Part shown: in pieces, positions 1 to 6,313 of the stretch | Layout of the letters: every line of letters begins with the position of its first letter | Numbering within the stretch: the first letter of the stretch is position 1 | Assembly: GCA_017630995.1 (NCBI GenBank) | Contig: JAGBUD010000081.1 | Coordinates: 1-8,098, forward strand | Direction of reading: 5' to 3' | DNA: 8,098 bases | Source: Clostridia bacterium | Lineage (GTDB): Bacteria; Bacillota_A; Clostridia; Oscillospirales; CAG-272 | The notes under the pieces: model-generated | Seen by the model: the letters and a program-made list of their open reading frames with translations, nothing else | The model's database searches: none | What the model was told of the DNA's origin: nothing | Translations under genes and position numbers: made by a program

Positions 1-558
1 CTCGCTGAACGTATGTATTTCAAAGCGGAGTCTGTTTATATTAAGAATCTCGCAATCTACGTAATGCTGAAGCCAGTCGAAATATCTCTTGTTCATTCCA
101 AGATGGTCAAAGCGTTTCTCGTAAATGAAAACGCATTCCTCGTATTGACGCACCGTAGCCGATATAATATCATCGTCTATACCCTTCTCAAGAAGGTATT
201 CATAGGTGTTTTTTATATAAGGAATAAGGCACAAAAAGGCGAAAAGCCTATACCCGTGCGGCAATTCGAAATGCTTTATGTTCTTCTTATAAAGCTCTCT
301 TTTTTGCATCGCCTTATATAAAAACATCGCGTATAATTTGAGATTTTCATTTTCGCTTACGTGCCGTGCCTCTTCTATGAGGTGCGGTAAAATTCGCGCG
401 TATGCATTCGTTCTTTGATTTACGGAAATGATGTACTCTTCGTTAAGAAAGAAAACACCGCTGTCTTTACATTCCTTTGCCGCTTCCTTATATATCTCAC
501 CGAAAGCTGAAGCAAAAGCTTCCTCACCGCAGTTTTTTATAAACAATTCTTTAATCAA
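1..558 (-). CDS. Acyltransferase-like protein (NAT_N/GNAT_C type), 3' end beyond window
   Basis: An open frame of 186 codons on the minus strand has no stop before the left edge, so the gene is cut at its 3' end. No ATG fits the beginning. The best start is TTG at 558, inside the last codons of the M20 gene, with GGAG at 569-572 ten bases upstream. The frame then runs LIKELFIKNCGEEAF. The rest is mostly helical. It ends with RYFDWLQHYVDCEILNINRLRFE at about residues 158-180 (written here in two recognisable parts: an aromatic FDWL block and an NRLRFE block). This resembles the junction in Clostridia acyltransferase proteins where an all-helical N-terminal domain leads into a GNAT-like domain with a W-L...RLGRLQFE motif. 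The identification rests on motif memory, not on a search. If right, it would transfer an acyl group to an unknown acceptor. It is the seventh gene of the operon and overlaps the preceding stop by 8 bases. Confidence 0.6.
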   Translation of the reverse strand, partial: MIKELFIKNCGEEAFASAFGEIYKEAAKECKDSGVFFLNEEYIISVNQRTNAYARILPHLIEEARHVSENENLKLYAMFLYKAMQKRELYKKNIKHFELPHGYRLFAFLCLIPYIKNTYEYLLEKGIDDDIISATVRQYEECVFIYEKRFDHLGMNKRYFDWLQHYVDCEILNINRLRFEIHTFSE

Positions 559-1825
559 CTTTGTCCCACTCCAATATAAATTTGGCAACGATTTTTGCAA
601 AATTCAAAAGGCTTTCGCATTCTATAAATTCATTTGGCAGATGAGCACCGCCTTCAACGTCGAAGTCTCTTCCTGCGCCGAAGCTTGCTGCGCGCTCGGG
701 CGCGGCGGCAAGAAACAGAGATAAATCCGAAAGGCAGGATGGCTTAATATCAAGCTCTTTTCCTATAACGCATTTTCCTGCATTTTTTAGTAGATTTAAC
801 GTTGAATCCTCGCGGTCAACGTATCCGTATGTGAAAAATCTGCTGCTTTCCACAACCTTTTCAATCTTTATATCAAGATGTGCAAGTCTTGCGTTTATTT
901 TTTCAAAAGTTTCTTCCAGCTCTTTCCAAATTTCCTTTTTGTTTTTGTCGGTATAGAAGGCAAAATCGAAAACACCCTTGTGTCTGTCGTTTGTATTAAG
1001 ACCGGTGCCGATATTCATATATCTGATAGCGGTTTCGGGTATTATAGAATTGTCGAAAAGATGATTGTTCTTAAGCTCCGCGATTCTTCTTTTTCCGAAA
1101 ATATCAATTTCCTGCTTTACAATGTAGAGCGCTTCTATCATCGAGCCGCAGCAGTGCTGAAATTTTGGGTGCGCAAGATGTAAAATTATTCTTTGTCCAC
1201 CTGCAGCACAGTTCCAAATGTCAAGATTTTTACAGTCAAGATTCAAGTAAAAGTCACACGGGTACTTGACTGCTGCCGCAAGAGCGCCGTTTCCACCACC
1301 GAATTCCTCGTCAACGTAGGCTGTGAGGTAAACGTCGTTATTAAGCTCAATTCCAAGGTCACATGCCGCCTTTGCAAAGAAAATCATAGCTGCCAAGGCA
1401 TACTTGTCGTCGCACGCACCTCTGCCGTATATTCTTCCGTCCTTGATTATTCCGTCTGTAGGCGGAACTGTCCATAGCGAAAGATCGCCTATTGGCATCG
1501 TGTCTGCGTGTGCTGCAAGCATAAGGGATTTTTTAGGAGCTTTTCCTGCGATTTTGGCGGTTAGATTTTCTCTTCCGAAAAAGTCCTTTCCCGGAGTAAA
1601 ATCCGGATGAGCTACCGCTTCGGGTACCGAATCGGGTGTGTATAAATCGGTACCCGTGCAAAGTTTTTCGAGTTTTTTCTCCACAAAAGAGGTAAGCGCG
1701 CTCTCGTTGCATGATTTTCTGTTATTTTCGGTATTTATTCTTATAAGCTCTGCGAGTGTTCCGAATAAAATATTTTTGTTTTGTTCGTAGTATTTTTCAA
1801 GACTTGAAAAACAAATGTTCTCCAT
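551..1825 (-). CDS. M20-family zinc metallopeptidase / amide hydrolase
   Basis: This is a complete M20-family (ArgE/DapE/ACY1/CPG2 type) enzyme of 424 residues, within the family's usual length. These enzymes use two zinc ions to hydrolyse peptide or N-acyl amide bonds in the cytosol. Visible motifs, numbered from the start chosen here, are HADTMPIG (metal ligand H106, with D108), GRGACDDK (bridging D139), DEEFGGG (base E173, ligand E174), a likely ligand D197 in NLDCKNL, and the last metal ligand H395 in GGAHLPNE. The dimerisation insert lies around residues 215-325. An ATG at 1837 gives four more residues but has no ribosome site; GGAGG at 1831-1835 points to the ATG at 1825. There is no signal peptide. 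Its position behind sugar genes suggests it removes an acyl or amino-acid group from a sugar intermediate, which is inference. A plain dipeptidase is the main alternative. Confidence 0.88.
   Translation of the reverse strand: MENICFSSLEKYYEQNKNILFGTLAELIRINTENNRKSCNESALTSFVEKKLEKLCTGTDLYTPDSVPEAVAHPDFTPGKDFFGRENLTAKIAGKAPKKSLMLAAHADTMPIGDLSLWTVPPTDGIIKDGRIYGRGACDDKYALAAMIFFAKAACDLGIELNNDVYLTAYVDEEFGGGNGALAAAVKYPCDFYLNLDCKNLDIWNCAAGGQRIILHLAHPKFQHCCGSMIEALYIVKQEIDIFGKRRIAELKNNHLFDNSIIPETAIRYMNIGTGLNTNDRHKGVFDFAFYTDKNKKEIWKELEETFEKINARLAHLDIKIEKVVESSRFFTYGYVDREDSTLNLLKNAGKCVIGKELDIKPSCLSDLSLFLAAAPERAASFGAGRDFDVEGGAHLPNEFIECESLLNFAKIVAKFILEWDKVD
569..572 (-). promoter_or_regulatory. Ribosome binding site deciding a TTG start
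   Basis: GGAG on the minus strand lies 10 bases before the TTG at 558 and within the coding end of the M20 gene. It supports a coupled start for the acyltransferase-like gene, where no ATG is available near the beginning of the open frame. The spacing is slightly long. Confidence 0.45.
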
Positions 1826-1830
1826 AGTTG

Positions 1831-1835
1831 CCTCC
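1831..1835 (-). promoter_or_regulatory. Ribosome binding site choosing the M20 start
   Basis: GGAGG on the minus strand sits 5 bases before the ATG at 1825. The upstream in-frame ATG at 1837 overlaps this motif and has no Shine-Dalgarno sequence of its own, so the downstream start is preferred. Confidence 0.7.
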
Positions 1836-1840
1836 ATGGA

Positions 1841-2917
1841 TTAAAGCTTGACTGCCTTTTCTGTGGAGATGCTTTCGTAAACCGCATTCATAGCTTTTAT
1901 TGTATTCTTGTGCCACTCTATATTGATTTTCGGAAGGCGCTTTTTATCGATATTCTCAACGAATTCATCGATAAGGCCAACCCATTCGTCAAAATAGGTG
2001 TACTGAACCGTGTACTTGTTTTCGGGTGAACCGTTGTGATAGGTGTTCGGACCGAAGCAATCGGTGAAAAGGCTTCCGTCATTTCCGTGTATAACAAGGT
2101 TAACCTCCATACGCTTGGGGAATACTTCCCATCCGGGACCGGGAACCTTAAGCTTGTTTTCGGCTCTGGACCAGCTTGGGTCAAGTGAGAAGATAACACC
2201 GTTTTTCATTCTTCCTACAACGGCGAGCATATCTTCTTCCTCTATTTCATGGCGCATATTGGGCGCAACCTTTGCGAATATAACGTCAAATTCGCTATGT
2301 GTTACCTCTCTTATGAGGTCGAATATGTGCGGGTGATCGCAAAGAGCTCCGCCTCTGAATTTTTCGTGTCCTTCTTTAATGGGAACTCTCTTGCCATAGC
2401 TTTTTTCGGGAACACCCTGCCAAGGGAATGCCCATACGGGAGAAAGGGTTATGTTCGTGGCATTGAATGCGTCCATTTTACCCATTGCTTCACTCGCAAT
2501 AAGTTCCTTTGTGCGCATAACCACAGGATTATAATGGAGCTCAAGCTCAACTTGGAAGGTTATTCCGCTTTCACGAACAAGTTTTTCCATTTCTGCGTAT
2601 TCTTCCATATCAAAGGTGGGAACCTTCATTGAAAGAATGTTTATCTTGCGCTCTGCGCAAAGTCTGACCTGTCTTAAATGCTCACTGTTTTCGCTCGCGA
2701 GAACTACTGCCTCAATTTCGGGATGAGCATCAAGCATCTGCTCGTCACTGTCGTAGCAGGGAATACCCTGAACACTGCGCAAAAAGATTTCCTTTACCTC
2801 ATCATTTGCGGTTGAAACCGCAATCCATTCAAGCTTGGGGTTATTCTTGAGAACGTCGTAATATTTTCTTGTATGTCCGTGAGTCATACTCATCATAGCA
2901 ATTTTTAATCTTTTCAT
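1841..2917 (-). CDS. Gfo/Idh/MocA-family oxidoreductase, atypical motifs
   Basis: This 358-residue protein has the size and layout of Gfo/Idh/MocA NAD(P)-dependent dehydrogenases, which oxidise or epimerise sugars and cyclitols. The N-terminal nucleotide-binding half covers about residues 1-125 and the substrate half about 126-358. The usual GxGxxG loop is replaced by MSMTHGHT (residues 9-16). The usual EKP is MKVP, keeping the catalytic-type lysine K98. The substrate-site motif is GGALCDHPHIFDL at 189-201, with H197 and D200 in the expected H..D order but one residue fewer than usual between D194 and H197. A NADH-dependent glycosidase (GH109-like) or a sugar dehydrogenase are both possible. 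GGAGG eight bases before ATG 2917 lies in the last codons of the preceding gene, giving a 3-base gap and coupled expression. The fold is clear; the substrate and cofactor are unknown. Confidence 0.85.
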   Translation of the reverse strand: MKRLKIAMMSMTHGHTRKYYDVLKNNPKLEWIAVSTANDEVKEIFLRSVQGIPCYDSDEQMLDAHPEIEAVVLASENSEHLRQVRLCAERKINILSMKVPTFDMEEYAEMEKLVRESGITFQVELELHYNPVVMRTKELIASEAMGKMDAFNATNITLSPVWAFPWQGVPEKSYGKRVPIKEGHEKFRGGALCDHPHIFDLIREVTHSEFDVIFAKVAPNMRHEIEEEDMLAVVGRMKNGVIFSLDPSWSRAENKLKVPGPGWEVFPKRMEVNLVIHGNDGSLFTDCFGPNTYHNGSPENKYTVQYTYFDEWVGLIDEFVENIDKKRLPKINIEWHKNTIKAMNAVYESISTEKAVKL

Positions 2918-2920
2918 TTT

Positions 2921-3616
2921 TTATGCCTCCACCTTCACGTTTTCAAGAGTTGCCAACGAAGCCTTTGCAGCTTCAATAACTTTGTTTAAGTGAGCATCCT
3001 TTGCTTTTGCCAAATTGCGACTTTCGTCATTTTTTGCAAGAAGGAAAGCGGCTCTCACTGTAGTGATTTCACACTCGGAGTAACCGTAAAGCTCCGCATC
3101 CGTGTCAAGAAAAGTCTGCTTGTTCTTTCCAAAAACGTATATGGATTCCTGGGGAACTTGCGTATCAACCACTCTGTCACAGGCAACTCCGTTGTCCGTT
3201 ATAATTTCGTGCTTATCAATGTTTCTTTCTCTGTCTTGGAGTGTTGCGGCAAGCTCTATTGTGCAAATACATCCGTTTTCGGTTTCAACTATGCAGTTCA
3301 TTGTGTTTTTGCCTGCTATAGCAAAGATTTCGGTTGTCTTTGAATCAATGGTAAATTCAAGTATGCCAACCTCTTTCTTGAGAAGGTCCATAAGGTTTGT
3401 GCCTGCCTTTGCGGTGTGACCTATGCGATAGGTGCATATGTTACCGAGTCTGCCGAGTATAAAAAGGTTACGAAGCTCGATAAATCTTCTCTCGCTTTCA
3501 TAAGAAAAAACAGGGAAGAGCTCGCCGTCAATGTTGACGTTCTTTCCGTCAGCGGAAAGAATTGCCTTTGAGGCAACAGAATATTTTTCAAGTAAATAAT
3601 TTAGTCCTTTTTGCAT
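2921..3616 (-). CDS. Orphan Gfo/Idh/MocA C-terminal-like domain protein, no Rossmann domain
   Basis: I know of no named function for this 231-residue protein. Its middle (about residues 50-180) reads like the substrate-binding half of a Gfo/Idh/MocA enzyme: RRFIELRNLFILGRLGNI resembles the usual opening of that half, then comes a TNLMDLLKKEVGIL block where enzymes have D-G-x-H-x-x-D, then strand-rich sequence with NTMNCIVETENG and DKHEIITDNGVACDRVVD. The roughly 120-residue nucleotide-binding half is absent, and the catalytic His position appears to be lost. The start at ATG 3616 has GAGGAG eight bases upstream and overlaps the kinase gene by 16 bases, so this is an intact small gene and not a debris fragment. 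It directly precedes the full-length oxidoreductase, which suggests a partner or regulatory subunit. The C-terminus (about 195-231) is helical and charged. The domain assignment is from pattern only. Confidence 0.7.
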   Translation of the reverse strand: MQKGLNYLLEKYSVASKAILSADGKNVNIDGELFPVFSYESERRFIELRNLFILGRLGNICTYRIGHTAKAGTNLMDLLKKEVGILEFTIDSKTTEIFAIAGKNTMNCIVETENGCICTIELAATLQDRERNIDKHEIITDNGVACDRVVDTQVPQESIYVFGKNKQTFLDTDAELYGYSECEITTVRAAFLLAKNDESRNLAKAKDAHLNKVIEAAKASLATLENVKVEA

Positions 3617-4446
3617 TTTAAAAACTCCTCAATCTCTTTTTTAGTAGGAATGGACGATACCGCATACTTGCGTGTGACCCCGATAGAAGAAGCAAGTATT
3701 GCCAAATTTGCGGCTTCTTCTATTGATTTTTCGTTTGCCAAAGCAGCGCAAAGCGCGCCGTTGAAGGTGTCGCCCGCTCCGGTTGTATCCACTACCCGTG
3801 CAACGTTAATTGCCGGAATATTAATATTTTTACTCTTTATAGCGCATCCCTTTTTTCCAAGCGTCACTATGACGTTTTCCTTATGTTCAATTCCAAGTGT
3901 TTCGTGCTCGTTTGGGGTAAAAAGGTCAACACTGTCGAGAATAAACTGATCGGTAATTCTTGCAGGTGCGGGATTCAGAACAATTTTTGTGTTGCTTCTT
4001 TTTGCTATTTCACAAGCTTTTAAATTAACGCCTTCGTCAACCTCGTTGTTAATGAGAAGAATATCTGCACGGCTTATTTCTTCCTCGAAAGCCATAACGT
4101 CGTTTTCCGAAAGCTGTGCGCCTTGATAAACGGTAACGTGATTGCTTCCGGACTTGTCGGTGACTATGGATGCGAATGCGGTTTTGTCGTCTTTTTTACA
4201 GAGAGTCGACCTTATATTTTCTTTGTCAAGAAAGCTTTTTACACTGTCAAAATCTTCCTTGCCGACTGCGGCAAGAAAAGATACCTCTGCTCCGCATCTC
4301 GCCGCCGAAACCGCCTGATTAAATCCTTTTCCGCCAAGCTCAAAATGCACCGATTTTGCCTCAACGGTTTCACCGCCCTCGTGAAATTTTTCAACCTCAA
4401 GAAAAACCGAGTTTCCGACAATGCCGATAACAGCGATTTTATTCAT
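3601..4446 (-). CDS. PfkB/ribokinase-family sugar kinase
   Basis: This 281-residue cytosolic kinase transfers the ATP gamma-phosphate to a sugar hydroxyl. PfkB signature 1 is ELGGKGFNQAVSAARCG at about 36-52, and signature 2 is DTTGAGDTFNGA at 220-231, with catalytic base D226 and the GAG anion hole. NPAPA (158-162) and TPNEHE (177-182) are typical of ribokinase-like members, as is the ending SSIPTKKEIEEFL. The N-terminal substrate stretch GNSVFLEVEKFHEGGETV differs from the GSINMD of true ribokinases, so the sugar is not ribose by default. It is about 20-30 residues shorter than typical ribokinase. Its ATG overlaps the preceding stop as ATGA, a 4-base coupling overlap, and its own 3' end overlaps the next gene by 16 bases. 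It likely phosphorylates an intermediate produced by the glycosidase-like or SIS protein. Confidence 0.92.
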   Translation of the reverse strand: MNKIAVIGIVGNSVFLEVEKFHEGGETVEAKSVHFELGGKGFNQAVSAARCGAEVSFLAAVGKEDFDSVKSFLDKENIRSTLCKKDDKTAFASIVTDKSGSNHVTVYQGAQLSENDVMAFEEEISRADILLINNEVDEGVNLKACEIAKRSNTKIVLNPAPARITDQFILDSVDLFTPNEHETLGIEHKENVIVTLGKKGCAIKSKNINIPAINVARVVDTTGAGDTFNGALCAALANEKSIEEAANLAILASSIGVTRKYAVSSIPTKKEIEEFLKCKKD

Positions 4447-5144
4447 AAGTGCTTCACCTTGCCCATATAAAGATTTTCAAGAACGACGTTGTGCTCTCTG
4501 CCGCCCTCAACGTTACCGCTCAAATATATTGGCGGCTCAACACCCATTTCAAGCGCAAGTTTAGCGCCTTCTATAAGGCAGGTGTTAAGTATAAAGCAAG
4601 CGGCATACGTGGAAAGCCCACCCATTGTTGCCTCGCCAACCTTCATACATGCGTCACCGTAAGGAATTTTGCAGTCTATGGCAATGTCCACGTGTTCGTG
4701 GAGCCTGCCGCCCCGTGCAGCGTATTCCATGGAAGAAATACCGATACTTTTGATACCTATGGCGCGTGCGGCATCACCCATCTCTACCGGAACTTGATTT
4801 TTTCCCGAGGCAGAGAATATAAAAATAATGTCGTTTTCGGTTGGTGTGTATCTTCTGAATACTTCGGAAGCAATTCCGCTCATCTTCTCCATTCTGCTTG
4901 ATTTTGCGGCACCGTTATGAAGCATAAGGTCTGTATCAAGCATAGGGGAAACGTTTGCAAGGCCTCCCGCTCTGTAAAATGCATCAAGTCCCGGCAGATG
5001 CGAATGACCGCAACCAAAGGTGAAAATAAGTCCACCGCGGCAAATGGTCTCGGCAACAAGCTTTGTTACTTGGCAAAGCTTTTCTTTTTCCTCGGTTTCT
5101 ATGCGTTCGAGAAGTGATGAGATTTTAGTTAAATATTCAGTCAT
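4443..5144 (-). CDS. SIS-domain phosphosugar protein, UPF0309-like
   Basis: This 233-residue protein contains one SIS (sugar isomerase) domain, a fold that binds phosphorylated sugars in isomerases and regulators. FGCGHSHLPG at 43-52 and FSASGKNQVPV at 110-120 are the phosphate-binding loops. The ending GVEPPIYLSGNVEGG (201-215) followed by EHN is characteristic of the UPF0309 group, whose length (about 240 residues) matches. No helix-turn-helix is present, so it is enzyme-like rather than an RpiR regulator. The start at ATG 5144 overlaps the previous stop by 8 bases, with AAGGG nine bases upstream. Beside a PfkB kinase, it plausibly isomerises or processes an amino-sugar phosphate or a hexose phosphate; a GlmS- or NagB-like deamination is another option. 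The family match is strong, but the reaction is unassigned. Confidence 0.88.
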   Translation of the reverse strand: MTEYLTKISSLLERIETEEKEKLCQVTKLVAETICRGGLIFTFGCGHSHLPGLDAFYRAGGLANVSPMLDTDLMLHNGAAKSSRMEKMSGIASEVFRRYTPTENDIIFIFSASGKNQVPVEMGDAARAIGIKSIGISSMEYAARGGRLHEHVDIAIDCKIPYGDACMKVGEATMGGLSTYAACFILNTCLIEGAKLALEMGVEPPIYLSGNVEGGREHNVVLENLYMGKVKHL

Positions 5145-6171
5145 TTTTCAGTACCCTTTTGTAATTTTCACCGATTCTGTCCCAAAGCTTGATGGGATCG
5201 GGAGCGGCAACGCTTGTGCCGAGACCGCCACGGTAAGTCCATGTTGCAAGTCTGTCAACGCCCATGCTTTCATAAAGGTCAACAACCTTGTCTATCTGTG
5301 CAAAATCTTCAGGCTGTGCGTTGTAGCCCATAATCCATCTTTCTGATTGCTTTCCGTATTTCTTTGCGATTTTAACGGTGCGCTCGGTGATTTCTTTGAA
5401 GAAGCTTTCGGGGAGCGACCAGTTTATTATCGTCGTTGAGAAAACGTCAAAATAGGGGCAAGCTGCAACCATTTCCCAATTGTCGTATCCGCGAAGCTCG
5501 GTGACGTAGTATGTATTTTTCGTTGCGTGAACGCAGCAGGTGATTTCGAGGTTAGGATTCGCTTCCTTAAGTGCTTTTGAGCAATCGGCAAGAGTTTTGA
5601 GTGCCTCGCGCCAACGGAACTGCTTAACGTCATCATTCATGAATTTGGGCATTTCGTAGCCGTAGTAATCTTCGAATTTTCTCATACATTCGGGGCATCT
5701 GCAAGCCCAGTCGTCACCGGCTCCTCCGGTAATTGATGCGTATGCTTTGGGATAAGCATAGTGAGGCTCGTCCCAGAAAAATCCGTCAACCTCTGTTTCT
5801 CTTGCGAGCTTTAAGCAGATGTTTGTGAAATAATCGCGGAAGGAGTTGGTGTTAAAGCAAGCGGCATTGAGTACCTCACCCGTGTAAGCGGAAACCTGAC
5901 GGTGATGGATATTGTTCTGGAGGAAAAGCGAAACCTGCTCGCCACCGAAGTATTTACCGATTCCCCATGTATCTGCAATGCAGCGAAGACCGACCTTGTG
6001 TGCGACCTTTACGATATTGTTGATGTTGGGAAACCAGAAGTCCATATCGAATTCGGTGATTGCAAGAATAACCGTATCACATCCGTGCTCCTTCATCTCA
6101 ATAAAATCTTTTTCTGCATGCTCAACGTAGTTAAGTCCGTAGTAGCTGACAGCCGTGTGTTTGATAGCCAT
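5137..6171 (-). CDS. Cytosolic TIM-barrel glycosidase-like protein
   Basis: This 344-residue protein has the alternating pattern of a (beta/alpha)8 barrel similar to clan GH-A glycosidases: SYYGLNY at the N-terminus, HGCDTVILAI (29-38), GLRCIADTWG (61-70), VDGFFWDEPHY (128-138), and the last strand DRLATWTYRGG (306-316). D134-E135 in WDEPH is the best acid/base candidate. It is followed by WACRCPEC with C157, C159 and C162, like the cysteine cluster after the catalytic NE in GH42-type enzymes, which can bind zinc. No second catalytic acid is obvious. There is no signal peptide, so it would act on imported material. It is the first gene of the operon. AAGGAG six bases before ATG 6171 fixes the start. 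A glycosidase role is inferred; it may be a sugar-binding or lyase protein with this fold. Confidence 0.75.
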   Translation of the reverse strand: MAIKHTAVSYYGLNYVEHAEKDFIEMKEHGCDTVILAITEFDMDFWFPNINNIVKVAHKVGLRCIADTWGIGKYFGGEQVSLFLQNNIHHRQVSAYTGEVLNAACFNTNSFRDYFTNICLKLARETEVDGFFWDEPHYAYPKAYASITGGAGDDWACRCPECMRKFEDYYGYEMPKFMNDDVKQFRWREALKTLADCSKALKEANPNLEITCCVHATKNTYYVTELRGYDNWEMVAACPYFDVFSTTIINWSLPESFFKEITERTVKIAKKYGKQSERWIMGYNAQPEDFAQIDKVVDLYESMGVDRLATWTYRGGLGTSVAAPDPIKLWDRIGENYKRVLKND

Positions 6172-6204
6172 AATGTTCTCCTTGAATTTTTATTTGTTGA
6201 GTTT

Positions 6205-6234
6205 ATTATAGCACATAAAAATAATGAGTCACAA
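6205..6234 (-). promoter_or_regulatory. Promoter of the seven-gene operon
   Basis: On the minus strand, a -10 TATAAT at 6205-6210 is directly preceded by TGC, an extended -10. A partial -35 TTGTGA lies at 6229-6234, giving a spacing of 18 bases. The predicted start is near 6198, leaving a leader of about 27 bases with AAGGAG before the ATG at 6171. The weak -35 and extended -10 fit an activator-dependent promoter. This is predicted from sequence only. Confidence 0.7.
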
Positions 6235-6294
6235 CCGATAAAAAGAATATTTGAGGTAGAAATTTCGAAACTAATATATTGACAAGAGTCGATA
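6226..6294. repeat. Repeated GAGTC/CGATA motifs, possible regulator half-sites
   Basis: GAGTC occurs at 6226-6230 and 6286-6290, and CGATA at 6236-6240 and 6290-6294. One copy overlaps the operon -35, and the other follows the regulator -35. An 8-base palindrome TTTCGAAA lies between them at 6263-6270. AraC-family proteins often bind paired direct repeats, so these are candidate operators. The repeats are short and chance occurrence is likely. Confidence 0.2.
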
Positions 6295-6307
6295 GGTGAG
6301 CTATAAT
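6279..6307 (+). promoter_or_regulatory. Consensus sigma-A promoter of the AraC-family gene
   Basis: TTGACA at 6279-6284 and TATAAT at 6302-6307 are separated by exactly 17 bases, so both hexamers and the spacing match consensus. The predicted transcript start is about 6313-6316. This coincides with the first plausible ATG at 6314 and rules out the in-frame GTG at 6296, which lies within the promoter. Confidence 0.85.
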
Positions 6308-6313
6308 ACAGGT

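Larger units (their letters stand above)
6172..6313. other. Divergent intergenic control region
   Basis: This 142-base A/T-rich gap between the operon and the AraC-family gene holds two back-to-back promoters. Their -35 elements are 44 bases apart, enough for one regulator dimer. No riboswitch-like or attenuator hairpin is evident. Confidence 0.8.

Noticed and set aside
13..321. Plus-strand open frame near the left edge
   Set aside because: The minus strand of the same stretch carries a longer uninterrupted frame with a ribosome site, operon context and acyltransferase-like motifs, so the plus-strand frame is a shadow.
1826..1837. ATG at 1837 as start of the M20 gene
   Set aside because: It has no ribosome site and overlaps the GGAGG that serves the ATG at 1825.
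2921..3616. Frameshifted or truncated remnant of a full-length Gfo/Idh gene
   Set aside because: The start has a good ribosome site, the upstream bases encode the intact kinase end, and no Rossmann-coding sequence lies in another frame upstream.
4449..4901. A 150-codon open frame on the plus strand opposite the SIS gene
   Set aside because: It is fully antisense to a well-supported gene, has no ribosome site, and its translation shows no recognisable domain. Several similar plus-strand frames opposite the other operon genes were rejected for the same reason.
6260..6273. Possible CcpA cre site around the central CG of the TTTCGAAA palindrome
   Set aside because: Only the central CG and a few A/T positions fit the cre consensus; the outer TG and CA are missing.
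6296..6313. GTG at 6296 as start of the AraC-family gene
   Set aside because: It lies upstream of the predicted transcript start and overlaps the -10 element, and the six extra residues add nothing recognisable.
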